11,350 nucleotides of DNA from Chlamydiota bacterium (GTDB lineage Bacteria; Chlamydiota; Chlamydiia; Chlamydiales; VGMA01): assembly GCA_016866575.1 (NCBI GenBank), contig VGMA01000051.1, positions 1 through 11,350 of the forward strand, in the 5' to 3' direction. Below the pieces are notes generated by a model, which was given only the letters and a program-made list of their open reading frames with translations, was not told the origin of the DNA and did no database searches. Each line of letters opens with the position of its first letter. The first letter of the stretch is position 1. Positions 1 to 7,632 of the stretch are shown here, one piece after another. The translations under genes were made by a program, and so were the position numbers.

Positions 1-2
1 AT

Positions 3-1127
3 ATGCTAGAATTAGCGCAAAATAGCACCTCTAACGGTTATAATCTTTTTTATTTCCCTATAATTAGACCTACCCAAGAAGAAATCGATACAATCACAAG
101 CCTTTCCAAAAGCGCTTTACAAGCTAACGAAAATATATTTATCAATCCATCCGAATCGATAAGCATCACTATTTGTGAATCCAATAATATCAGTGAACTA
201 GATATCACCACCATTTCTGATTATGAAGCCACTTTTTTTGATCATTTCTATCAAGCTATCGATTCAGAGCAGCTTATTTCTTTTCGAGGAAGTCCAGCTT
301 TTGTAAAAAAATGTAAAAAAAATATTAAAAAGTTGCTAATGCGGCCGATAGGTCGAGATCTACTTTTAACGATCTATAGAACAGGCATTGCATGCATTCT
401 TGAACAAGGAAAACATGCTCATGTTGGCAGCTATCCTGAAAATAATGAAATAGCCACCTCTTGCTGTCATATATTTCTTCCCGTTCACAGCATCTACTAC
501 GGAGCTGAAATAGAAAATGGAATACGAGGCATCCGCAAATTGCCTTTTCATATTCTTATTGCCCATGAAATGCTCCACTGCATACAAAAAATATCTTTGC
601 TCAATCGTGCTAGAACTCTCAAAATTGGAGAAAGCAATACAATAGGTCTTTTTAGCCATAAATCTAGCGATCGTTATTTTCCTGATCTGATTGAAAAAAT
701 CACGATTCTCGGGGTAGAAAATCTCATACCATGCGAAAATAGCTTCCATTTTCAGTTCTCTACCAAACCTTGCTTTACTCAAGCCTATTTTTCTTCCCCT
801 GCTATTTCGATCAAGCGAGAAAAAAATTCTTTAAGCGCACCATCTTTATCTGCAAAAACGCAAATTGCCGCTTCTTATGGGCTTACTGAAGAGGTGTTAA
901 AACTTCTTGAGGAAGGGGGAAATTTAGATGAAGCCCTAGAGGCTGCAAGAAGTGCAAAAGAGCATCAACTTGTTGAGTTTCTTGAGCGAAAATTCAAAAT
1001 CACTGACACTTCCAATCCAAGCTCAGCATCGTCTTTAGAAAAAGCGATGAAAAACTGGCTTCAATATTTGGACAAAACATTATTGAAATTAGATAATACA
1101 GTCGAAAAAAGTGCGTCTACAGCATAG
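3..1127 (+). CDS. Predicted M91-type (NleD-like) zinc metalloprotease with ankyrin-like C-terminus, putative effector
   Basis: The reading frame gives 374 residues from the ATG at base 3, but the window begins two bases earlier, so the true start could lie upstream and no ribosome binding site can be judged. Residues 184-193 contain a gluzincin-like HExxH zinc site (H188, E189, H192; bases 564-578). About 70 residues before it is a GRDLLLTIY segment (117-125), and 39 residues after it an EKITILG...ENSFHFQF stretch (231-252) ending in a tyrosine at 262. This order resembles Peptidase_M91, the family of the enteropathogen type III effector NleD, as I remember it. Residues 283-330 resemble one and a half ankyrin repeats (QIAASYGLTEEVLKLL, then a degenerate second helix pair). 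There is no signal peptide or membrane segment, which would suit a cytosolic or type III-secreted protein. A role as host-directed protease is inferred. The family call is moderate; the zinc motif itself is clear. Confidence 0.6.
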   Translation: MLELAQNSTSNGYNLFYFPIIRPTQEEIDTITSLSKSALQANENIFINPSESISITICESNNISELDITTISDYEATFFDHFYQAIDSEQLISFRGSPAFVKKCKKNIKKLLMRPIGRDLLLTIYRTGIACILEQGKHAHVGSYPENNEIATSCCHIFLPVHSIYYGAEIENGIRGIRKLPFHILIAHEMLHCIQKISLLNRARTLKIGESNTIGLFSHKSSDRYFPDLIEKITILGVENLIPCENSFHFQFSTKPCFTQAYFSSPAISIKREKNSLSAPSLSAKTQIAASYGLTEEVLKLLEEGGNLDEALEAARSAKEHQLVEFLERKFKITDTSNPSSASSLEKAMKNWLQYLDKTLLKLDNTVEKSASTA

Positions 1128-1166
1128 ATGGGGAGCAGACACCCCCCTTAAAGACAAACGGTTTTA
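1128..1166. terminator. Weak hairpin between convergent genes, possible bidirectional terminator
   Basis: This 39-base gap separates the 3' ends of the convergent metalloprotease and cysS genes. It contains GGGG (1130-1133), an 8-base loop and CCCC (1142-1145, inside a run of six C). The stem is only four G-C pairs and neither strand has a clean T-run after it, so intrinsic termination is a weak guess based mainly on position. Confidence 0.22.
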
Positions 1167-2594
1167 CTACAACTTATGGATTTTAGGACCGCTTGGTGTG
1201 TCTTCAATTTCGTAACCCTTTTCGCGAACAAGAGCTCTCATCTCATCGGCAAGCTTAAAATCTTTTAGCTGTCTTGCCAGAGTTCTTTTTTCCACAGCAA
1301 AAAGAACATCTTCAGGAATAACTTCTTCTTTTGCGCAAAAGATCACACCTAAAATCTTATCAACAGATCTCAAGACTTCTAAAATGGTTTCAATATCTCC
1401 TAAAGAAAGATGCTGCGCATCAATTTTACCATTGATAAAACGGATAAAGTCAAAAAATGGTGCTAGCGCTTCTGCAATATTGAGATCATCCAACATGCTA
1501 GAAGTAAACTTATCAAGCATCTCCGTAGCAAAAAGTGGTATTTTACTTTCTACATCAACGTGAGGTGCTGCTATTTTTGCTTGCTCAAGACGATAGATAA
1601 AATCATCTATTCTTTTTAAAGATTGTTCTGCAGCTTCTAAGGAACGAAATGAAAAATTGAGCTCTATGCGGTAGTGTGTTTGGAGTAAAAGCCAGCGTAT
1701 AACTCTACCTGAAAACCCTTTTTGCAAAAGGTCTCTTAAGGTGTAAAAGTTACCCAAGCTCTTCGACATTTTTTTACCGTCGACTATCAAATGTGCAGAA
1801 TGCATCCAGTGTCTTGAAAAAATCTTCCCTGTACATGCCTCTGACTGCGCTATTTCATTTTCGTGGTGAGGAAATGCATTATCGATTCCTCCACAGTGCA
1901 TATCTAGTGTATGCCCTAGATGCTTCATCGCCATAGCAGAACATTCAATATGCCAGCCCGGTCTACCTTGTCCCCATGGGCTATCCCAATGGACATCTTT
2001 ATCTCTTGTAGGGTTGTACTTTTTCCAAAGAACAAAATCTGCAGCACTTTCTTTTTCATATTCATCTTGCTCACCTACTCTTTCAGAAGCCCCTACTTTG
2101 AGATCTTCAAGGCAAAAGTGAGATAAAGCGCCATACTTTTTAAAGTGCTGTATACGATAAAATATGCTCCCATCAGCGCCCTGATACGCGTATCCTTTAT
2201 CCATAAGCTCTTGAATGATCTCGATCATCTCTTGAATATGATCTGTAGCTGCGGGATAATGTTTTGCTTTCTGAATACCAAGGGTCTGTAAATCTTGAAA
2301 AAAAGCCTCTTCGTACTTTTTCGTGAACTCTTTTAATCCAAGTCCATGATCTATTGCCCCTTTGATAGTTTTATCATCTACATCGGTAAGATTCATGATC
2401 TGGATTACGTTCATTCCCAAAAATTCCATCGTTCTTCTTAGTAAATCTTCGAAGATATAGGTTCTGAGATTGCCTATGTGCGCAAAATTGTACACCGTAG
2501 GTCCACAGGTATACATCTTTACGTGCTCTGGATTTTCCGGTTTGAACGGTACTTTTTTGCGCTCTTTTGTATCAAAAATAATCAAATCTTTCAT
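1167..2594 (-). CDS. cysS: Cysteinyl-tRNA synthetase
   Basis: Cytosolic class Ia aminoacyl-tRNA synthetase that charges tRNA-Cys with cysteine using ATP. The 475-residue length is normal for the bacterial enzyme. The N-terminal Rossmann fold carries the HIGH-type motif HIGN at 39-42, and KMSKS is at 275-279. The zinc site that discriminates cysteine is complete: C30, C218, H243 and E247, with the same 25- and 4-residue spacing as E. coli C209, H234 and E238. The WHIECSAMA and HCGGIDNAFPHHENEIAQSE segments are diagnostic. The C-terminal helical anticodon-binding part ends in a short basic tail. Its ATG (2592-2594) overlaps the TGA of aas in an ATGA arrangement and has no evident Shine-Dalgarno sequence, so translation is probably coupled to aas. 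It is the last gene of this unit and converges on the metalloprotease gene. Confidence 0.97.
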   Translation of the reverse strand: MKDLIIFDTKERKKVPFKPENPEHVKMYTCGPTVYNFAHIGNLRTYIFEDLLRRTMEFLGMNVIQIMNLTDVDDKTIKGAIDHGLGLKEFTKKYEEAFFQDLQTLGIQKAKHYPAATDHIQEMIEIIQELMDKGYAYQGADGSIFYRIQHFKKYGALSHFCLEDLKVGASERVGEQDEYEKESAADFVLWKKYNPTRDKDVHWDSPWGQGRPGWHIECSAMAMKHLGHTLDMHCGGIDNAFPHHENEIAQSEACTGKIFSRHWMHSAHLIVDGKKMSKSLGNFYTLRDLLQKGFSGRVIRWLLLQTHYRIELNFSFRSLEAAEQSLKRIDDFIYRLEQAKIAAPHVDVESKIPLFATEMLDKFTSSMLDDLNIAEALAPFFDFIRFINGKIDAQHLSLGDIETILEVLRSVDKILGVIFCAKEEVIPEDVLFAVEKRTLARQLKDFKLADEMRALVREKGYEIEDTPSGPKIHKL

Positions 2595-5329
2595 GCTAAA
2601 GGTGTCTTATATATTTCTTTTACCATCTCTGTTAATTTGCCAAGTGCTACTTTACCTGAGCTAAGAAGTGGTATTTCTTTTACTATCTGTACTTCATTAA
2701 TTTTAAACAAGCGGGAAAACTTCGCTTCGCGGAGAAGCTCATTTACTTGCTCTACATCGATCTTGACTTCAGAAAATAAGACCAGTTTCGGTGTTTTGCT
2801 TGTGTCTTCATACGACATAACCGCAAAAGGTTTATGCGTCCACTCTGAGGATATGATCTTTTTTTCTACAGCGCGTATAAAGAGCTCTTCTTCCATAATC
2901 GATAGATTGATGATCTCTGCCCCTTTTTTGACAAACCTCTTGTAACGACCTTCGAGGTATAAATAATTGTCTTTATCTAGGTGCCCTTTATCTCCTGTAC
3001 GGAAATATTGTTTTTGATCGATGGTTACAAACGGATGGACTTTAGATTCGTAGTATCCTTTAAATATGGATGGACCACTGACACAAATCTCTCCACTTTG
3101 TCCCATTTTGAGCACTTCGTGCGTTTCATGATCTATGATTTTTACATCGAGATTGTCTAGCACTTTTCCAACCCCTCTTCCGGGAGTATGCGGCGGATTC
3201 ACTGAAATCACAGGTGATGTTTCTGTTAAGCCATATCCTTCGATAAACTCCACATCCTCGCCTAGATTGTGCACAGTATCGATGAGCTGCTGGCTTGCTT
3301 TTTCCGCTCCTGAAACAAACATTCTAAGGGTTCTAAGCTGTCTAAATGTGCAGCACTTGAAAAGATTATCAAAAAATGTTGGTGCAAGAACAAGGACTGT
3401 AGGTTTCCAGATCATGCTCTGATTTCCAAGAGCTTGCCCATCTGTTGGATCTGGAGAATAAAACGCTCTAAATCCATAAATTAAAGGAAGTAAGCCGGTA
3501 ATACAAAAACCAAATACGTGGAAAAATGGAAGTACACTGAAAATGATATCGTCATTTCTCAGCGCAATCATTCTCAGACCAGCTTCTTGGTTAGATAGTA
3601 TATTGTGATGAGATAGCTGAGCGGCCTTTGGAAGTCCTTCAGTGCCCGATGTAAATAAAATCACAGCAGTCGCATCTTCGCTTAGCTCATCAGCTTTAAA
3701 AGCTTGCATGATTCTTTTGACGCTTTGCATAGAAAGTAAAGCTCCCTTGAGCTTGTCCACTTTTGAAATGCCCGATCTAAGATCTTCAATCGTAACAATC
3801 AAATTTTCAGCATCCCCTAATTCAAGATACTGCATTTTCTGCAAAAAGCGGCGTGAAGTGATTACAGCTTTTAATCCCAAGAGTTTTACGGCATGATCCA
3901 TAAAATAAGCTCCTAGGGTCCAATTCAGCATCACAGGCGTTTTTCCTGCTAACTGCGTTGCTAAAACAAGCATTGCTGTTGCAGCTGAAGCTGGAAGCAT
4001 AATTGCTACAAACTGCCCTTCAATTTTTTGGATCTCTTTTGCCAAAATAATTGCTGCCAAGCGCATTCTTTTATAAGACAAAACGCCAACAACAGCATCT
4101 GCACAAGCTGATTCATTATTTCTCTCTTTACTTGTGAGCAAAAATGCTTCAATGGTGGTTTTGCCTTTTACAGAAGATGGAACAGCCTTTCTATTAGGCT
4201 CATGTGGCCAGCCCTGTTTTTTTTCTTTCTCTGAAGCTGGCACCTTTCTTTGACTTGGCTCTTTTAATTTCAAAGCTACAGCAAAAAGATCTTTTACAGT
4301 AACAAGATCAGCCGGAATGATCGCAGGATCTATCGCATATTGATCATCTAAGAAAGTAAAAATATCCGCTTTATCGATTGAATCAATACCAAGATCGTAA
4401 ACAATATCGTCGTCGTCTTTGATTTTGCCAACTGCGACGCCTGTCATTTCAGAGAGCTTAAACAAAATATTGGTGCGCACATCGCGAGGAACTTGAATAT
4501 TGTCTAAAGCATCTTTTTTATGGTCGTCGAAGATCGATTTTGGAAGAGATTTGGACCAAAATTTTTCTCTTACCATATTCAATGGCTCTTTGCAGACTCT
4601 ACCTTCTTTCGTTGGATACTGATTGTACCAATGCTCTAAGTAGCGGTTGAATTCAATTTTGGTGCCTTTAATCGGAAAATCTTGGGGCGCTTTTTCAAAT
4701 TCAATCACTATTTCTCTTTTTGGAACAAAGAAGATCAAATTTTGTAAAACAACCCTTACCCCATGCATAACTTGCGTCCAAAAAGGAGGTGTTTTCCCTA
4801 TTTGAGCTGTAGAAAACGAGCTACCCCATAGACCTGTAACGCGCACTAAAAGTACGGAGACATCTTCCACTTCTTGTAAAATTCGATGGACTCCAGATCT
4901 ACCTCCGATTCTTTCTTCTCCTCGTCTTTTCAGCGTTCCAGAAGGATAGATGAATATTTTCCCACCTTCTTTAAGAGATTGAACTACTGCTTCGTGAAAA
5001 GCCTCTCCTTGCTTCATTTTGAGATCATTAACACCTGCATCAAAATCTGGCACTGGAATTGCATTGACAAGTTTCATGATCCATCCTGCACCTTTGTAGT
5101 GGTAAAAATCTTCTACCACCACAGGTCTAAGACCAAGTGTATTTCCTGCAATAGCCATAAGCAGCAAAGGATCTGTCTCTGCCGGGTGATTAGATAAAAG
5201 CAATAGCGCCTTATTTTGTAATTCGGGATCTTTTAGGATCTCTTGATTTACAATTTTAAGACGATAACGTAAGCGAAATGCGAAACGAAGAATTAGGGCA
5301 CAGCCTTGTAGGATGATCATTCTAAACAT
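2591..5329 (-). CDS. aas: Aas-type acyltransferase–ACP–acyl-ACP synthetase fusion
   Basis: At 912 residues this is well over E. coli Aas (719). Residues 1-235 form a PlsC-like acyltransferase with the HX4D motif (H48, D53) in NHPAETD. Residues 275-355 form an acyl carrier protein domain, with DLGIDSID placing the phosphopantetheine serine at S317. A charged linker (about 356-395) leads to an AMP-forming ligase domain: P-loop LFTSGTEGLPK (558-568), GYGLTETSP (698-706), YFRTGD (775-780) and the C-terminal catalytic lysine K893 in SSGK. Expected role, known for Aas: activate free fatty acids on ACP and reacylate lysophospholipids at the inner membrane. Having its own ACP suggests the acyl chain passes between domains in cis (inference). 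Motif III reads YPSGTL instead of FPEGTR. M1 follows a good promoter but a poor Shine-Dalgarno; M4 is an alternative start. The gene overlaps cysS by four bases. Relative to C. trachomatis, where the synthetase is a separate, shorter protein, this is a fusion. Confidence 0.9.
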   Translation of the reverse strand: MFRMIILQGCALILRFAFRLRYRLKIVNQEILKDPELQNKALLLLSNHPAETDPLLLMAIAGNTLGLRPVVVEDFYHYKGAGWIMKLVNAIPVPDFDAGVNDLKMKQGEAFHEAVVQSLKEGGKIFIYPSGTLKRRGEERIGGRSGVHRILQEVEDVSVLLVRVTGLWGSSFSTAQIGKTPPFWTQVMHGVRVVLQNLIFFVPKREIVIEFEKAPQDFPIKGTKIEFNRYLEHWYNQYPTKEGRVCKEPLNMVREKFWSKSLPKSIFDDHKKDALDNIQVPRDVRTNILFKLSEMTGVAVGKIKDDDDIVYDLGIDSIDKADIFTFLDDQYAIDPAIIPADLVTVKDLFAVALKLKEPSQRKVPASEKEKKQGWPHEPNRKAVPSSVKGKTTIEAFLLTSKERNNESACADAVVGVLSYKRMRLAAIILAKEIQKIEGQFVAIMLPASAATAMLVLATQLAGKTPVMLNWTLGAYFMDHAVKLLGLKAVITSRRFLQKMQYLELGDAENLIVTIEDLRSGISKVDKLKGALLSMQSVKRIMQAFKADELSEDATAVILFTSGTEGLPKAAQLSHHNILSNQEAGLRMIALRNDDIIFSVLPFFHVFGFCITGLLPLIYGFRAFYSPDPTDGQALGNQSMIWKPTVLVLAPTFFDNLFKCCTFRQLRTLRMFVSGAEKASQQLIDTVHNLGEDVEFIEGYGLTETSPVISVNPPHTPGRGVGKVLDNLDVKIIDHETHEVLKMGQSGEICVSGPSIFKGYYESKVHPFVTIDQKQYFRTGDKGHLDKDNYLYLEGRYKRFVKKGAEIINLSIMEEELFIRAVEKKIISSEWTHKPFAVMSYEDTSKTPKLVLFSEVKIDVEQVNELLREAKFSRLFKINEVQIVKEIPLLSSGKVALGKLTEMVKEIYKTPLA

Positions 5330-5356
5330 AGGTTAACCAAAATTTTATATCACTCT

Positions 5357-5385
5357 ATCATAAGTTATCTCGTTAAAAGTGGCAA
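5357..5385 (-). promoter_or_regulatory. Sigma-70-type promoter of the aas–cysS unit
   Basis: Read on the minus strand there is a -35 box TTGCCA (5385-5380), a 17-base spacer, and a -10 box TATGAT (5362-5357). Each box matches five of six consensus bases and the spacing is optimal. Transcription would start near 5350, giving a leader of about 20 bases before the aas ATG at 5329. This is the best promoter in the window and would fit the chlamydial housekeeping sigma-66. Confidence 0.7.
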
Positions 5386-5518
5386 GTTATGCTTTTAAAG
5401 CTCTCTAGAGCAGAGTTTAAAATATTTATTGATTATTTTTAGATAGTAAGAGAAAGATGAACTTAGAGAACAAAAACATGAAATTTACCCTATTATCTTT
5501 GTGGAAGGAGCGTTGATT
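5386..5518. other. AT-rich divergent intergenic region upstream of the small plus-strand genes
   Basis: This segment lies between the -35 box of the leftward aas promoter and the first small rightward gene. It is very AT-rich around 5416-5445. Plus-strand -10-like words occur (TAAAAT at 5418-5423, TATTAT at 5491-5496), but neither has a convincing -35 box at 16-18 bases. A 12-codon ATG frame (5478-5516) ends at the TGA just before the next start. No RNA gene or longer gene is seen. Confidence 0.4.
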
Positions 5519-5647
5519 GTGCTAAAAAAAACAAGCGATTCACTCAAAAAAAAAGTTATAAACATTCGAGATATGCTCAAAAAAATGATCAAATCTCCTC
5601 TAAGCAGCCCTTCAAAAAAATCTTGTGACACAAAAGAGAAGAAATAA
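5519..5647 (+). CDS. Small lysine-rich protein of unknown function (GTG start)
   Basis: A 42-codon frame not recognised as any family. The start is GTG at 5519, eight bases after a strong Shine-Dalgarno AAGGAG (5505-5510). An in-frame TTG at 5513 is only two bases from it and therefore unlikely. The product is very basic: about one third of residues are lysine, with clusters KK, KKK and KK, a central segment VINIRDMLKKMIK that could form an amphipathic helix, and a polar tail with a single cysteine. Two A-runs (eight at 5524-5531, nine at 5546-5554) make it prone to slippage. It could be a small nucleic-acid- or membrane-binding protein, or not translated at all. The well-placed ribosome binding site is the main support. 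Confidence 0.38.
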   Translation: MLKKTSDSLKKKVINIRDMLKKMIKSPLSSPSKKSCDTKEKK

Positions 5648-5651
5648 TCAT

Positions 5652-5680
5652 TTGACTAAATTGAAAAAATCTTTTAAAGA
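5652..5680 (+). promoter_or_regulatory. Possible promoter for the 72-residue small gene
   Basis: TTGACT (5652-5657, five of six matches) lies 17 bases before TAAAGA (5675-5680, only three of six). This would place a transcription start near 5687 and a leader of about 54 bases before the ATG at 5741. The -10 box is poor, so read-through from the upstream small gene is an alternative. Confidence 0.28.
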
Positions 5681-5726
5681 ATACATGAATAAGGCCCAAA
5701 AATTAGGGCTATAAGCTTTACAAGAT

Positions 5727-5732
5727 AGGAGG
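5727..5732 (+). promoter_or_regulatory. Consensus Shine-Dalgarno AGGAGG
   Basis: A perfect AGGAGG lies eight bases before the ATG at 5741. Most other genes here have weak or no Shine-Dalgarno sequences, so this site supports the 72-residue frame as a real, efficiently translated gene and fixes its start. Confidence 0.8.
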
Positions 5733-5740
5733 TTGGCAAC

Positions 5741-5959
5741 ATGGGTATAAATCGTATAGACAATTCAGCACCAAGTCATATAGCTGAAAACCCACAATTT
5801 TCAAGAAAAATACCGCTTCAATCTCATGCAATGGATAAAGAAATCGACTTTAGCGCCAAACAAGAAGTAAGTGATAAAGAAATGCAATCGATCTTTGATA
5901 GCTACAAAGGAGATTTAGCAAGAGTAAAGCACACTTCGTTTCAAGCAAAAAGATTATAA
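5741..5959 (+). CDS. Small soluble protein of unknown function, 72 residues
   Basis: No family is recognised. The ATG follows a perfect AGGAGG at eight-base spacing, the strongest translation signal in the window. The product is hydrophilic with no signal peptide or membrane segment. The first 28 residues are rich in Ser, Asn, Pro and Ile and look disordered (GINRIDNSAPSHIAENPQF). Residues 32-61 are charged and likely helical (KEIDFSAKQEVSDKEMQSIF...), and the C-terminus is basic. A Ser/Pro/Asn-rich disordered start is common in type III-secreted proteins, but that alone does not establish secretion. The gene runs in the same direction as the small lysine-rich frame upstream and converges on the Nudix gene. 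The two genes overlap by six bases, where the palindrome TTATAA (5954-5959) supplies both TAA stops. Confidence 0.7.
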   Translation: MGINRIDNSAPSHIAENPQFSRKIPLQSHAMDKEIDFSAKQEVSDKEMQSIFDSYKGDLARVKHTSFQAKRL

Positions 5960-6376
5960 AAGACAGTCAAGTGCTTTTTGCAATAAAGCTATTCTTTCCG
6001 AAAATATCAAAAGATCCATTGCTTCATTAGGCTCTACCCAGCAAAAATCGCATATTTCATCTTTTTGCAAAAAGACTTCTCTAGCAACCGTTGTTGCAAG
6101 AAAATAGCTCACTTTTTTATGGATTTGCTCTTGTTTTTCCTGGCTATAAAAACTGTAAGATTCTTCTAATGGTTCTATCTGCTCAAAAAATGAGCAATTA
6201 TGAATACCAGTTTCTTCTAGAAGCTCTCTTTTAGCGGTATCTTGAAGGTCTTCACCTAACTCACGATGCCCTTTAGGAAAACCCCAATAATGCCCTTTTT
6301 GATGTTTGATCAATAGAACAAGCGGCACACCTTGCTCGTAACTAAAAAGAATTACACCTGCACATTCAACTTGCAT
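5954..6376 (-). CDS. Nudix hydrolase, probable Ap4A (dinucleoside polyphosphate) hydrolase
   Basis: A 140-residue single-domain Nudix enzyme. The Nudix box is complete: G36, E42, R50, E51, E54, E55 and G57 in the pattern Gx5Ex7REUxEExGU, with metal bound by the glutamates. It is preceded by HYWGFPKGH (29-37), typical of Ap4A-cleaving members. The later segments ESYSF, KKVSYFLA and DEICDFCWV resemble C. trachomatis CT771, reported as an Ap4A hydrolase. Expected role is asymmetric cleavage of Ap4A to ATP and AMP in the cytosol; substrate is inferred. I use the ATG at 6376. The frame is open to a TTG at 6388, but that has no ribosome binding site. The start overlaps the end of fabF by 11 bases, so translation is probably coupled. 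It is the last gene of the eight-gene minus-strand run. Confidence 0.9.
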   Translation of the reverse strand: MQVECAGVILFSYEQGVPLVLLIKHQKGHYWGFPKGHRELGEDLQDTAKRELLEETGIHNCSFFEQIEPLEESYSFYSQEKQEQIHKKVSYFLATTVAREVFLQKDEICDFCWVEPNEAMDLLIFSERIALLQKALDCLL

Positions 6377-7628
6377 ATGGAGCCACAATTACACAGGAAT
6401 TATGGCCACCGAATCCAAATGAATTCGACATAGCAGCCTTGATAGCAAAATCTTTTGCTTTGCCTGCTACGATATCTATCCCTTCTAGCTCTGCTTCAGG
6501 TTGATTTACATTGATCGTTGGGTGGAGCTTTTTAGTCTTGATAGCCATTAAAGTTGCCACCATTTCCAATCCTGCTGCAGCACCAAGCGCATGACCAATC
6601 AAGGATTTAGTTCCATTGACGGAGATGTTTTGCATCAAAGGACCAAAAACTTTTTTCATAGCACGCACTTCACAAAGATCTCCCACTGGAGTTGAAGTAG
6701 CGTGAGCGTTGATATAATTGATGTCTTCTTTTTGCAATTTTGCGTTTTCAAGAGCTTTTTCCATACAATAAGCAACGCCGCTTCCGCAAGGCATTGGCTC
6801 TGTCATATGATGTGCATCTGAAGATACGTAGCCACCCTTATACTCAGCGATGATATTTGCTTTTCTTGCAAGAGCGTGCTCAAGGGTTTCTAAAACAATA
6901 ACACCAGCCCCTTCGCCTATAACAAATCCATCTCTTGTCACATCCCAAGGCCGTGAAGCTTTCTGAGGCTCATCGTTTCTTTGCGATATAGCTTTAATAG
7001 CTGCAAATCCTGCATAGCACATTCTATTCATAGAAGCCTCAACACCTCCGCAGACCATGACATCAGCGTGTCCTGCTTGGATGTGATTTGCTGCTGCCAC
7101 TATGCTATAATTTGCCGTAGCACATGCTGTAGAAATGGAGTATGTAGGTCCTTGGAAGCCCATCTCGATAGAGAGCAAAGCGCCAGGCATGTTAGTAAGA
7201 ATGTAAGGAACGAAGAAAGGTGTTACACGTCTAGGGCCTTTGTCTTTTAGAGTTTCAACCCCTTCGACGAAGGTTTGCATTCCGCCCATACCAGAGCCAA
7301 TTAAAACACCAATTTTGCTCTTATCAAGACAACTTCTTTCTTCTTCGGTATATAGATTTGCCATCTGCAGAGCAAGCTTGCCCGCAGCGACTCCGAAGCT
7401 AATGCATTCATCGACTCGTCTTGCTTGCTTTTTATCTAAAAAATCTTCGGGATTGAAGCCTGTAACAGCAGCGCCAAATCGGACAGGCAGGTCTTCGCAA
7501 AAAAACTTATTTATCATTTGTACACCACTTTCTCCTGAAAGCAAGTGGTTGTAAAATTTTTCTACATCGTGGCCAAAACAAGAGACCACTCCCATACCCG
7601 TGATTACGATGCGCTTTTTCGGCTGCAC
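6366..7628 (-). CDS. fabF: Beta-ketoacyl-ACP synthase II
   Basis: Condensing enzyme of type II fatty acid synthesis: it joins malonyl-ACP to acyl-ACP with loss of CO2 in the cytosol. The length of 420 residues is close to the usual 410-415. The thiolase fold carries the complete triad: nucleophile C169 in STACATANYSI, H309 in NAHATSTPVGD and H346 in KSLIGHALGAAAG, with K341 nearby. The C-terminal FGFGGHN loop (404-410) is intact. The N-terminus RIVITGMGVVSCFG is typical. The start is GTG at 7628, fixed by GGAGGG four bases upstream; no better ATG is in frame before G11-M12. It follows rsfS after 11 bases and overlaps the Nudix gene. Biotin import by bioY in the same run fits, since biotin-dependent acetyl-CoA carboxylase makes its substrate. 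FabB is excluded as less likely by the KAS II-like sequence and single copy context, but this is not decisive. Confidence 0.95.
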   Translation of the reverse strand: MQPKKRIVITGMGVVSCFGHDVEKFYNHLLSGESGVQMINKFFCEDLPVRFGAAVTGFNPEDFLDKKQARRVDECISFGVAAGKLALQMANLYTEEERSCLDKSKIGVLIGSGMGGMQTFVEGVETLKDKGPRRVTPFFVPYILTNMPGALLSIEMGFQGPTYSISTACATANYSIVAAANHIQAGHADVMVCGGVEASMNRMCYAGFAAIKAISQRNDEPQKASRPWDVTRDGFVIGEGAGVIVLETLEHALARKANIIAEYKGGYVSSDAHHMTEPMPCGSGVAYCMEKALENAKLQKEDINYINAHATSTPVGDLCEVRAMKKVFGPLMQNISVNGTKSLIGHALGAAAGLEMVATLMAIKTKKLHPTINVNQPEAELEGIDIVAGKAKDFAIKAAMSNSFGFGGHNSCVIVAPYAS

Positions 7629-7632
7629 TCTA

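Noticed and set aside
366..782. Open frame of 138 codons on the minus strand opposite the metalloprotease gene
   Set aside because: It lies wholly antisense to a gene with a clear HExxH motif and its translation resembles no family.
3135..5197. Several open frames of 84-103 codons on the plus strand opposite aas
   Set aside because: All are antisense to strongly conserved domains and have no ribosome binding site or recognisable motifs.
5416..5444. Plus-strand promoter from AT-rich words for the 42-residue gene
   Set aside because: TAAAAT at 5418 has no -35 box, and TTTAAA/TTAGAT matches the consensus poorly.
5693..5710. Hairpin GGCCC-8-GGGCT before the 72-residue gene as a terminator
   Set aside because: Five base pairs at most with a terminal G-T, and no T-run follows; it is probably chance.
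6377..6388. TTG start giving the Nudix protein four extra residues
   Set aside because: TTG is rare, has no Shine-Dalgarno, and the ATG at 6376 fits the family start.
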